Numbered from the stretch's first letter, positions 1 through 6,479 are shown. The stretch is DNA of 8,099 bases from Eubacterium sp. (GCA_003486385.1 DNFT01000019.1:1-8099); one strand, 5' to 3'. Notes: generated by a model not told the origin, from the letters alone. Translations and numbers: made by a program.

Positions 1-43
1 TATAATACGTTATACACGGCTAGATATATTGAAATGTTTTGAC
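1..43 (-). repeat. Bipartite repeat element, copy A (inverted relative to copy B)
   Basis: Bases 1-17 (TATAATACGTTATACAC) are the exact reverse complement of 7991-8007, and bases 34-43 (ATGTTTTGAC) are the exact reverse complement of 7965-7974. The gap is 16 bases in both copies and is largely unconserved. The longer box contains a near-palindrome, TATAA-TACG-TTATA. The element may extend left of the window. If the copies have the orientation that places copy B upstream of its RNA, copy A faces leftward, out of the window. The function is not known to me. A promoter/operator or part of a structured RNA are the leading guesses. Confidence 0.6.
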
Positions 44-79
44 ACACGAATCCAAAATCTAATATAAAAAGAGGTCTTT

Positions 80-1032
80 ATGGAAAGGTTTTTTGAAGAA
101 AATAGCACGGATAAGGCGGTGATTTACAGAATGAACAGGAACGTGGCACATTATCATCTTCCGGGCTTATTTGAGTTTATTGAATTGTATCGTGTGTTCC
201 TGCCACTGTATCGTGAGCACAGGGAATACTTCTATGACTGGTGCGATATAGGGTCTATATATGGTTCACCGGCGGATTGTATCTGGGCGGAGGACGTGTC
301 GGCTTCGGGGACAATGACCCGCAGGAGGTTCTGGAATTAATGCGGGAATACGGAATTTCGGCAAGGCTTACATTCAGCAATTCGCTGCTTAAGGAGGAGC
401 ACCTTAGGGATAAGAAATGTAATTCTCTATGTGCGTTGTTTGCCGAATGTGGGAATAAAAAGAATGGTGTGATTGTACATTCGGAGCTGTTGTTGGATTA
501 CTTGAGGAAAAAATATCAGGAGCTTTATTTTGTCTCATCCACAACCAAGGTGTTGACGGATTTCAAGGAATTTCTTGCGGAAGTAAACAGGGATGATTTC
601 AGCTATGTTGTCCCTGATTTCCGGCTGAATAAAGCGTTTGACAGATTGAACACGTTGTCCGGGGAACAGAAGGACAAGGTCGAATTTTTATGCAATGAGT
701 GCTGTTATACCGGCTGTAATGACAGAAAGGCGTGCTATGAAAATGTAAGCCGGAAGAATCTGGGGGAAAAATGTCCGGAACATCATTGCAATGCGCCCGA
801 TGCGAAGGTGGGGTATCTTTTTTCAAGGGCAATGAAGAATCCAAGCTTTATCGGTATAAGTGACATTAAGGATATCTATATGCCGATGGGCTTTTCTAAT
901 TTTAAGATAGAGGGGAGAGGGCTGGGAAGCGCAATCATTCTTGAATTTCTGCTATACTATATGACTAAGCCGGAGTACCAGCTGCAGGTGAGGGAGGAGA
1001 TATACCTTGACAGCATGCTGGATTTATTCTGA
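80..1032 (+). pseudogene. Cysteine-rich conserved protein, U32-like TIM-barrel candidate, interrupted by a -1 frameshift
   Basis: Two overlapping frames make one protein. The first starts at ATG 80 behind GAGG at 71-74 and stops at 338-340. The second is open from 241 to the TGA at 1030-1032. Changing frame at the G run near 284-288 joins ...PADCIW (residue 69) to GGGRVGFGDNDP, giving a continuous product of about 317 residues. This fits loss of one G from an original four-G run. The product has a Cys cluster at joined residues 205, 208, 209, 213, 219, 232 and 237 (CNECC, GC, AC, KC, HHC). Together with conserved stretches such as ARLTFSNSLL and FVSSTTKVLTDF, this recalls radical-SAM-independent U32/PrtC-type barrels that hold an Fe-S cluster. 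That family link is inference from memory. The frameshift may be a real inactivation, an assembly error or, less likely, recoding. No signal peptide or membrane segment is seen. Confidence 0.75.
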
Positions 1033-1073
1033 TATGTACCTGGCAAAGATAGGGCAAAGATTATAAAAAACAG

Positions 1074-1102
1074 TTGAAATATGACAGGAAATCGCATATC
1101 AT
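1074..1102 (+). promoter_or_regulatory. SigA-type promoter of the riboswitch-exchanger unit
   Basis: TTGAAA at 1074-1079 is separated by 17 bases from TATCAT at 1097-1102, a one-mismatch -10 box. The predicted start, about 1109-1111, falls exactly at the 5' edge of the manganese aptamer, which supports the call. Confidence 0.7.
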
Positions 1103-1111
1103 ATAGAGGAT

Positions 1112-1203
1112 AAAAGGGAGTAGCTGGCCGACAGAGTTCACTTTTTCGTCAGTACAGCTGTTAGAGATAACAGCTCGGAGGGTGATTAAATAGCGAGACT
1201 TTT
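1112..1203 (+). promoter_or_regulatory. yybP-ykoY manganese riboswitch aptamer
   Basis: The stretch has the expected parts in order: AAAAG (1112-1116) that can pair with CTTTT (1199-1203) as P1; the conserved GGGAGTAGC box (1116-1124); a second conserved box containing CGTCA (1147-1151); an apical hairpin AGCTGTTA/TAACAGCT; then CGG and the closing GCGAGAC (1193-1199). In this family Mn2+ docks the two internal loops and stabilises P1. Here the 3' strand of P1 lies inside the left arm of the following terminator, so metal binding should block termination and turn the downstream gene on. The downstream cation exchanger fits the known regulon. I am confident of the class from the conserved boxes; the ON logic is inferred from the overlap. 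Confidence 0.9.
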
Positions 1204-1233
1204 ACTGTTAACGCAGTAGGAGTCTCTTTTTTT
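1195..1233 (+). terminator. Riboswitch-controlled intrinsic terminator
   Basis: A continuous 13-bp stem with two G-U pairs (1195-1207 with 1214-1226) and a six-base loop is followed by seven T (1227-1233). Its left arm shares GAGACTTTT with the 3' end of the aptamer, so aptamer P1 and terminator cannot form together. This is the expression platform of the Mn2+ switch. Confidence 0.9.
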
Positions 1234-1278
1234 ATAAATAAACCTACTGCTAAAATAAAAAGGGAGAGAGGTAAGAGT

Positions 1279-2205
1279 ATGTTTTTACAGGTTTTTATTT
1301 TGCTGGTAGGTTTTTTGCTGTTAGTTAAGGGTGCGGACTGGTTCGTGGAGGGCGCCGCGGGTATTGCCAAGAAGCTTGGCATTCCTCAGCTCATAATCGG
1401 TCTTACCATTGTCGCCATGGGCACAAGCATGCCGGAGGCGGCTGTAAGCATAACTGCAGCATTGCAGGAGAACGCAGGAATTACAATCGGAAATATCGTT
1501 GGAAGCAATATACTTAATATTCTGATTATACTTGGTGTCACTGCACTGATTACGAATGTGGCGATTCAGAAGTCAACATTATACTATGAGATACCATATA
1601 TGATAGCAATTACAATTGTGCTTATGATATTCGGTATCACCGGAGGGGAGATATCATTTATAGAGGGCATTATCTTCTGGCTGCTGTTCATTGTATTCCT
1701 TGGATATCTTTTCGTCATGTCAAAGAAGGGAAATTCGCAGGAGAATGAAGAGGTAAAGGATATACCGGTGTGGAAATGTATCCTGTTCATGCTGGTTGGC
1801 GGAGTTATGGTTGTCAAGGGAAGTGATTTTGCCGTGAGCGGTGCCTCAGCGATTGCAAGATTTTTCGGAATGAGTGAGAGATTTATCGGTCTTACCATTG
1901 TCGCGTTCGGTACTTCACTTCCGGAGCTTGTTACATCAGTCACGGCAGCAAAAAAAGGAAATGCCGGAATTGCCATCGGTAATATCGTAGGCAGCAATAT
2001 TTTCAATATTCTGTTCGTGATCGGAACAACTGCACTTATCTGTACGGTTCCGTTTGAAAGCAAATTTATCATAGACACTATTATTGCGATTGCCAGCGGT
2101 GCAGTGCTGTGGCTTGGCACATATAAGAACAGAGAGCTGAGAAAGCCTTGCGGAATTGTCATGCTGCTTGGATATGCGGCGTATTTTATATATTTGTGTG
2201 TATAA
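1279..2205 (+). CDS. CaCA-family cation exchanger, probable Mn2+/Ca2+ exporter
   Basis: This 308-residue membrane protein has the YrbG/CaxA-type calcium/sodium antiporter architecture: two homologous halves of about five helices joined by a short charged loop (about residues 147-163, SKKGNSQENEEVKD). Each half carries an alpha repeat. The first has GTSMPE at 48-53 and GNIVGSNILN at 71-80; the second has GTSLPE at 211-216 and GNIVGSNIFN at 234-243. The acidic residues E53 and E216 are the expected ion ligands. The length is normal for bacterial members, and the start at ATG 1279 has GAGAGG at 1266-1271. The protein is predicted to move divalent cations out of the cell against H+ or Na+. The Mn2+ riboswitch immediately upstream suggests manganese is the physiological signal and probably a substrate. 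Calcium transport is the family default and cannot be excluded from sequence. It appears to be a single-gene unit. Confidence 0.93.
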   Translation: MFLQVFILLVGFLLLVKGADWFVEGAAGIAKKLGIPQLIIGLTIVAMGTSMPEAAVSITAALQENAGITIGNIVGSNILNILIILGVTALITNVAIQKSTLYYEIPYMIAITIVLMIFGITGGEISFIEGIIFWLLFIVFLGYLFVMSKKGNSQENEEVKDIPVWKCILFMLVGGVMVVKGSDFAVSGASAIARFFGMSERFIGLTIVAFGTSLPELVTSVTAAKKGNAGIAIGNIVGSNIFNILFVIGTTALICTVPFESKFIIDTIIAIASGAVLWLGTYKNRELRKPCGIVMLLGYAAYFIYLCV

Positions 2206-2211
2206 ACGATA

Positions 2212-2370
2212 ATCTGGTAATTGCGGAACAGTTTATTGGCTTATTTGTGTTTCGCGATTGCCGGATAAGAGGATGCTGAGGTCAGTGGGAGTTAAAAGCT
2301 CCCACTGACAGTTCGCAAAGCGACTGCGTTCATGAGCAAGTAGCGAAAGCGGATTGCGAATGTCCGCTTT
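2212..2370. repeat. Three-hairpin intergenic block, repeat-like
   Basis: The spacer after the exchanger holds three strong inverted repeats. The first pairs 2212-2225 with 2253-2266 (14 bp, three G-U pairs). The second is a perfect 11-bp stem, 2281-2291 with 2299-2309, around TTAAAAG. The third is a perfect 8-bp stem, 2346-2353 with 2363-2370. GTTCGCA at 2311-2317 can also pair with TGCGAAT at about 2355-2361, competing with the third stem. None is followed by a good T run, so they are poor classical terminators, though the second and third could stop or stabilise the exchanger transcript. The dense structure resembles the multicopy intergenic repeats common in Lachnospiraceae, but copy number cannot be judged here. 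Confidence 0.55.
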
Positions 2371-2401
2371 ACAAATAAACTAAAACTAAACTGCAGGTAT
2401 A

Positions 2402-2430
2402 TGGTTTTTATGAAATTAATGGTGTAGAAT
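2402..2430 (+). promoter_or_regulatory. Possible promoter of the DIP1984-like gene
   Basis: TAGAAT at 2425-2430 is preceded directly by TG and, 17 bases upstream, by TGGTTT, a weak -35. The same TGTAGAAT string occurs at 6462-6469 before the DegV gene. The start would lie about 65 bases upstream of the coding region. The call is weak because the -35 matches poorly. Confidence 0.3.
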
Positions 2431-2500
2431 AAAGCCATAGTTGATTGAAGCTAATTGAGAAAAAGATATCATGTGAAACAGCGAAAGGAATGGTGTGATT

Positions 2501-3016
2501 ATGGCAAAGATGACATCGGCGTATGCTAATAAAGTGTTAAAAAAGCTCACGGAGGATAAAGAATACTGGATTAAGAAGGAGAATGACGGCTCTACCTATG
2601 TGGCGGCGGTTGACGAAGAGCCGGTAATCCCTGACTATGACTATTCAACGGTGGCGGCGGAGATTGAGGCGATTGATGACAAGATAATGAAGATAAAGCA
2701 TGCAATCAATGTCAACAATGTGACCAACTGCATTGAGGTTGGCGATGCCGGTATGACGATTGATGAGATTCTTGTAAGGATGGCACAGCTTAACAAGCGC
2801 AAGAGCTTTCTTGATACCTTGAGAAAGCAGGCACCTAAGACACGAATTGATTCCGGTGTTTTCAATGCGAGAAAGACGGCTCCCGAATACGAGTACATCA
2901 ATTATGATTTGGAGCTTGTAAAGAGCGATTATGAGCGCATAGACGCAGAGATAGCGCAGATGCAGATTGCACTTGATAAGTACAACCAGACCTTTGAATT
3001 TGAGGTTGAGGTGTAA
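2501..3016 (+). CDS. Small helical protein, DIP1984/septicolysin-like
   Basis: The 171-residue cytoplasmic product has no signal peptide or membrane segment and is rich in Lys, Glu, Asp and Ile. Two predicted helical stretches, about residues 51-72 (IDDKIMKIKHAINVNN) and 86-108 (IDEILVRMAQLNKRKSFLDTLR), are followed by a C-terminal helix, about 138-162 (LVKSDYERIDAEIAQMQIALD). The order of an 'AIN..N.T' segment, a helix ending in 'LDTLR' and a final 'IDAEIAQ..LD..N' helix recalls the DIP1984 (septicolysin) family, which has no firmly established function. The assignment is from memory of the pattern. ATG 2501 is preferred: AAAGGA at 2484-2489, aligned to a full AGGAGG, leaves about nine bases. 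GTG 2495, which would add two residues, leaves only about three. It appears to be transcribed alone. Confidence 0.7.
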   Translation: MAKMTSAYANKVLKKLTEDKEYWIKKENDGSTYVAAVDEEPVIPDYDYSTVAAEIEAIDDKIMKIKHAINVNNVTNCIEVGDAGMTIDEILVRMAQLNKRKSFLDTLRKQAPKTRIDSGVFNARKTAPEYEYINYDLELVKSDYERIDAEIAQMQIALDKYNQTFEFEVEV

Positions 3017-3257
3017 TACAGTGAAATCTTTCCGGACAGAAATATTTATCAGCACAGAAAAATTATTTTGCCTGTAATATATGGATAGTGTTTATTGTTA
3101 AGGTTACTGCTTATTCTGTTATTTATTATAGGTTAATGTTTAAGGTTCCTGATAGGAGGATCTTTAATATATAGCTGATGACTGCTTCTGCCAAAAACTT
3201 TGCACGAAGGTGCAGGGCATGGAAGTTCGGTTTTACATGCCAATGTGTATTTAATAT
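3017..3257 (+). other. Gene-free spacer with folded stretch; 3' UTR or small RNA candidate
   Basis: No convincing coding region lies here. The left part (3017-3130) is AT-rich. From about 3150 the sequence becomes structured: TGCAC/GTGCA around GAAG (about 3202-3215), GGCATG (3217-3222) pairing with CATGCC about 14 bases on, and CTTCTGCC (about 3185-3192), which can pair with GGCATGGAAG instead. The strong terminator at 3258 closes this transcript. It could be the 3' UTR of the upstream gene or an independent small RNA; I found no good promoter between 3017 and 3150. I do not recognise a known riboswitch class. Confidence 0.35.
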
Positions 3258-3294
3258 AAGCCGGGTAATGCAGATGCATTACCCGGCTTGTTTT
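3258..3294 (+). terminator. Strong intrinsic terminator
   Basis: A perfect inverted repeat, 3258-3272 with 3275-3289 (13 realistic base pairs with a CAGATG loop and a GC-rich base), is followed by GTTTT at 3290-3294. It separates the upstream unit from the flotillin promoter 17 bases further on. Symmetry could allow some function on the other strand (CTTATATT follows), but no gene converges there. Confidence 0.9.
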
Positions 3295-3310
3295 AAGTTC
3301 CAAAGTATCA

Positions 3311-3339
3311 TTTACATAATTTAAAATATAAAGTATAAT
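3311..3339 (+). promoter_or_regulatory. SigA promoter of the flotillin gene
   Basis: TTTACA at 3311-3316, a 17-base AT-rich spacer and a perfect TATAAT at 3334-3339 form the best promoter in the window. Transcription would start near 3346, leaving a leader of about 40 bases before the ribosome site AAAGGAG at 3373-3379. Confidence 0.88.
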
Positions 3340-3385
3340 AAATTTGTTAATTTTTAAACATAACGGGGTTTGAAAGGAGAATGGC

Positions 3386-4822
3386 ATGAATGAGATTTTG
3401 ATTGGTGTTGCTGTGGCAGTTGTGCTGCTGTTGGTTATTGTCCTGATAGGATATGTGAAGGCTCCGCCTGATACGGCGTACATGATTTCCGGTTTCCGCA
3501 AGACGCGTATTCTGATCGGAAAGGCGGGTATCCGCATACCATTTCTGGAGAGACTTGATAAGCTGTCGCTTAAGATGTTCTCTGTGGATGTAAAGACCAC
3601 GGACTATGTGCCGAATGCAGAGTATATCAATGTCAAGGTTGATGCAACGGTTAAAATACGAATCGGGCAGAGTCAGGAGATGATGGCTCTTGCTTCAAAG
3701 TTCTTCTTAAATGAAGATGAGAAGATGATTATTAACCGCGTTCAGGATACTCTTGAGGGAAATATGCGTGAAATCGTCGGTCAGATGCGTTTAGAAGAGA
3801 TGGTGACAGACCGTAAGGCATTCGGTGAGCGAGTTCAGGAGAATGCAATACCTGATTTGCAGAAGATGGGACTTGAGATGATTTCCTTCAATGTGCAGTC
3901 ATTTGCCGACCAGAACAATGTCATTGAGGACTTAGGAATTGATAATATATCACAGATTAAGAAGGGAGCAGCAGTTGCCAAGGCACAGGCAGATAGAGAT
4001 ATTGCCATAGCACAGGCACAGGCAGCCAAGGAAGCAAATGAGGCAAAGGTTCAGTCTGAGATGGAGATAGCTGAAAAGCAGACCTCGCTTGCCATCCGTC
4101 AGGCGGAGCTTAAGCAGCAGTCCGATGTGAAGAAGGCTGAGGCGGATGCTGCATACTCCATTCAGGAGCAGGAACAGCGTAAAACAATTGAGATCGCTTC
4201 TGCGAATGCGGATATTGCGCGTGCTGAGAGAACCGCCGAATTGAAGGCGAAGGAAGTAGATGTTACCAAGCAGACACTTGATGCGCAGATTCGTGCGAAG
4301 GCGGATGCGGAGCGCTATGCGGCACAGCAGGCTGCTGAGGCGGAGCTGTTCCGCCGTACTAAGGAGGCTGAGGCTAAGATGATTGAGCGCAAGCGCGAGG
4401 CCGAAGGTATCCGTGCTGTCGGAGAGGCAGAAGCCGAGGCGATTAAGCTTAAGGCATTAGCAGAGGCTGAGGGTATCGACAAGAAGGCCGAGGCGATGAA
4501 GAAGTATGGTGAGGCAGCGGTTGTCGAGATGATTATGAATGCGCTGCCTGAGATTGCCAAGAATGTTGCGGAGCCACTCAGCAAGGTTGACAAGATTACC
4601 ATGTATGGAGAAGGAAACAGCGCCAAGCTGCTGTCCGATATCGTGAACGGAACAACACAGGTCACAGAGGGAATTGCCTCAGGAATGGGAATAGATATCA
4701 AGAGCCTCATTATGGGAGCATTGGGCGGCAAGCTGGCATCGGATGGCAAAAATGACACACCGGTTGTGGTTGTCCAGCCATCAACAGAGGCGGCGGCAAC
4801 GCAGAACAATAAGACAGAATAA
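3386..4822 (+). CDS. floT: Flotillin-like SPFH-domain membrane scaffold protein
   Basis: The 478-residue protein has one N-terminal membrane segment (about residues 4-24) ending in YVKAPPDTAYMISG, the typical flotillin junction. An SPFH domain follows (about 26-190), then a long Ala/Glu/Lys-rich coiled coil (about 195-375) with repeated EA(E/K)A and AQA motifs, a conserved PEIAKNVAEPLSKVDKI segment and a low-complexity tail ending in NNKTE. This order matches B. subtilis FloT/YuaG (about 509 residues). Flotillins oligomerise at the cytoplasmic face of the membrane and organise ordered microdomains that help assemble signalling, secretion and wall enzymes. ATG 3386 is chosen because AAAGGAG ends six bases before it; ATG 3381 is out of frame and stops after two codons. 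B. subtilis pairs floT with an NfeD-type gene (yuaF), which is absent on either side here. The gene has its own promoter and terminator-insulated upstream side. Confidence 0.95.
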   Translation: MNEILIGVAVAVVLLLVIVLIGYVKAPPDTAYMISGFRKTRILIGKAGIRIPFLERLDKLSLKMFSVDVKTTDYVPNAEYINVKVDATVKIRIGQSQEMMALASKFFLNEDEKMIINRVQDTLEGNMREIVGQMRLEEMVTDRKAFGERVQENAIPDLQKMGLEMISFNVQSFADQNNVIEDLGIDNISQIKKGAAVAKAQADRDIAIAQAQAAKEANEAKVQSEMEIAEKQTSLAIRQAELKQQSDVKKAEADAAYSIQEQEQRKTIEIASANADIARAERTAELKAKEVDVTKQTLDAQIRAKADAERYAAQQAAEAELFRRTKEAEAKMIERKREAEGIRAVGEAEAEAIKLKALAEAEGIDKKAEAMKKYGEAAVVEMIMNALPEIAKNVAEPLSKVDKITMYGEGNSAKLLSDIVNGTTQVTEGIASGMGIDIKSLIMGALGGKLASDGKNDTPVVVVQPSTEAAATQNNKTE

Positions 4823-4825
4823 CAG

Positions 4826-4892
4826 CTTTGGGACAGGGACCAGACCCCTGTGTCCCAACCTTGGGACATGGGGTCTGGTCCCTGTCCCAAGG
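4826..4892. repeat. REP/MITE-like long palindrome between flotillin and GH43
   Basis: The arms 4828-4848 and 4870-4890 are perfect 21-base reverse complements, extended by C-G and a T-G pair outside. Inside them, TGTCCCAA (4851-4858) pairs with TTGGGACA (4861-4868) across CC. Only two unpaired bases on the left and one on the right interrupt the whole stem. The seven-base word TGGGACA or its complement recurs four times. The element is GC-rich compared with its surroundings, has no T tail, and occupies nearly all of the 84-base gap. Similar GGGACAGGGACC palindromes are scattered in many Clostridia, so I read it as a mobile or repetitive palindrome. In the transcript it would form a very stable hairpin that could limit read-through into GH43 or protect the flotillin mRNA. 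Confidence 0.85.
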
Positions 4893-4906
4893 AATAGGAG
4901 AAGATG

Positions 4907-6352
4907 ATGAGAGAATTTATTAAGGGTGCCAACCCATATATGCCACTGTGGGAGCATGTTCCGGATGGGGAGCCTAGGGTTTTTGAACATAATGGAGAGA
5001 AGAGAGTGTATGTGTACGGTTCACATGACACGGAGATAAAGCATTACTGTGGGCGCGATTATGTTGTTTGGTCGGCTCTGGTGAATGATTTGACGGACTG
5101 GACTTATCATGGAGTTGCATATAAGACACACTATGATTCCGTATTGTATGCTCCGGATGTTGTCAAGAAGGGCGATACATACTATATGTATGCGGCGGAG
5201 AGAGCGGGAAGCCTTGTTGTGGTGGCCAGCTCTAAGACACCTTGGGGACCTTTTGAGAATCCTGTGGAGACCAAGCTCGGTTTTGATCCGGGGGTGCTTG
5301 TTGATGATGACGGAAGGGTATACGCTTATTGGGGTGGTTGTGCGTCGCCGTGCTATATCGTGGAACTAGAGGACGATATGGTGACCTTTAAGGAGGATAC
5401 ACTGGTCTCTAATCCGCTGGGGCACTCAACCTGTTCTTGGAACCCGGAGGATGATGGCCATATCTCACTCATAGATGGCTTTTTTGAGGCATCAAGCCCA
5501 CGCAAGGTGATGGGAAAATATGTATATATCTATTCAAAGAGATACGAGAAGCCCGTTCCGGAGCTTGGTGTATATGAGCCTAATAACGGATTTTTGTCAT
5601 ATCGTTTCAGTGATTCTCCGTTTGGACCGTTCCATGATGGAGGCGATATCAGCTTTAATGGCGGTGAGATATTGAAGGATTCGGAGGGCTGTGGAACCAT
5701 GACCTATCAGTGGGGAAATAATCACGGTTCAATTATGGAGATAAACGGAAAGTGGTATGTATTCTATCATCGTCAGACCGGTGTCAATGAATTTTCCCGT
5801 CAGGCGATGTTAGAGCCGATTGATGTGGCGATGGGGAAGGACGGAATGCTATATATAGGAAATGTCAGGTTCTTAAACGGTGAACCTGTATCATCCGGTC
5901 CTGTTGAGATGACATCCCAGGGAGCGCATATCAACGGGCTTGATGCGTACAAATGGATTTCAGCCGGATATGCATGCCATATATATGGCGGAAGTACAAG
6001 AGCCTATGTGAAGCCGGTGTACGAGAAAAGAGCAGATATTTCGGCACCTGTTGTCGGTATTTCATCCGGTACAACTGTCGGATTCCGCTATCTGCAGTTT
6101 GGAAACAATGCTCCTAAGGCTGTCAGAGTGGTTTTAGGTTCCCACAGGAAGCTTAAGCTCAATATCAGAATAGATTCATATAATGGACGAATTGCAGCTT
6201 CGATGGATTTTAATGAGAATCAAAAGGAGCTTGAAACGGCACTTGATTTTGGTATTGTAGGCAGGCATGCAGTTTATTTTGAGTTCTTATCTGATGAAGA
6301 GGGAGAAATTGCAGAATTTGACCGTTTTAGTTTTGTTTCGGAAGATGAATAG
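4907..6352 (+). CDS. Intracellular family 43 glycoside hydrolase with C-terminal CBM6-like domain
   Basis: The 481-residue protein has a five-bladed beta-propeller GH43 domain (about residues 8-310) and a beta-sandwich tail (about 335-480) resembling CBM6. Candidate catalytic residues are D20 (VPDGEPRVF, base), D84 (YAPDVV, pKa modulator) and E194 (GFFEASSPRK, general acid). Other GH43 features are DPGVLVDDDGRVYAYWGG (127-144) and NNHGSIMEINGKWYVFYHR with its propeller histidine. The family acts on alpha-L-arabinofuranosides, beta-xylosides and related links; substrate cannot be fixed from sequence. No signal peptide is present, so it should trim imported oligosaccharides in the cytoplasm. 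ATG 4907 lies six bases after AGGAG (4896-4900); ATG 4904 is only three away. No transporter or regulator of a sugar locus is adjacent, and the upstream gap is filled by a palindrome, so expression probably depends on read-through from the flotillin promoter or an internal one. Confidence 0.92.
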   Translation: MREFIKGANPYMPLWEHVPDGEPRVFEHNGEKRVYVYGSHDTEIKHYCGRDYVVWSALVNDLTDWTYHGVAYKTHYDSVLYAPDVVKKGDTYYMYAAERAGSLVVVASSKTPWGPFENPVETKLGFDPGVLVDDDGRVYAYWGGCASPCYIVELEDDMVTFKEDTLVSNPLGHSTCSWNPEDDGHISLIDGFFEASSPRKVMGKYVYIYSKRYEKPVPELGVYEPNNGFLSYRFSDSPFGPFHDGGDISFNGGEILKDSEGCGTMTYQWGNNHGSIMEINGKWYVFYHRQTGVNEFSRQAMLEPIDVAMGKDGMLYIGNVRFLNGEPVSSGPVEMTSQGAHINGLDAYKWISAGYACHIYGGSTRAYVKPVYEKRADISAPVVGISSGTTVGFRYLQFGNNAPKAVRVVLGSHRKLKLNIRIDSYNGRIAASMDFNENQKELETALDFGIVGRHAVYFEFLSDEEGEIAEFDRFSFVSEDE

Positions 6353-6418
6353 TATTACATAAGATACTGAAACGATTCCGCCAAGCTCAATGCGATTTAT
6401 TCTTTTAAAAAATAAACT

Positions 6419-6448
6419 TTGAAAATAGAATATAAAAATGTATACAAT
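6419..6448 (+). promoter_or_regulatory. Promoter region of the DegV gene
   Basis: TTGAAA at 6419-6424 is followed by overlapping -10 candidates, TATACA at 6441-6446 (16-base gap) and TACAAT at 6443-6448 (18-base gap). A second possible -10, TAGAAT preceded by TG, lies at 6464-6469. The 184-base spacer 6353-6536 otherwise holds no gene. AGTAT/ATACT at 6351-6368 is too weak and lacks a T run to serve as a GH43 terminator. Confidence 0.6.
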
Positions 6449-6479
6449 TCCGTCATTTTGTTGTAGAATGAATGGGTGA

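Noticed and set aside
39..67. TTGACA at 39-44 with AT-rich -10 candidates as promoter of the first gene
   Set aside because: With a normal spacer the transcript would start at about 73-75, on top of the ribosome site. TTGAC is also part of the conserved bipartite element.
1584..2162. 192-codon reverse-strand reading frame opposite the exchanger
   Set aside because: It is the antisense shadow of a clearly assigned membrane protein, with no ribosome site and no family features.
3173..3215. CTGATGA followed by GAAG, suggesting a hammerhead ribozyme
   Set aside because: The required helix II and GAAA core are absent and no helix I/III arrangement fits.
3178..3324. 48-codon small reading frame beginning MTASAKNF
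   Set aside because: It reads straight through the strong terminator at 3258-3294, and the AGGAGG-like site upstream is too far away.
3133..3600. 155-codon reverse-strand reading frame over the flotillin promoter
   Set aside because: It crosses the terminator and promoter on the other strand and has no recognisable domain or ribosome site.
4315..5031. 238-codon reverse-strand reading frame across the flotillin 3' end, palindrome and GH43 start
   Set aside because: Low-complexity Ser/Ala/Ile-rich product created by the antisense of the flotillin coiled coil; it runs through a palindromic repeat.
5109..5369. 86-codon + strand frame inside GH43
   Set aside because: Arg/Met-rich out-of-frame shadow lying wholly within a well-supported gene.
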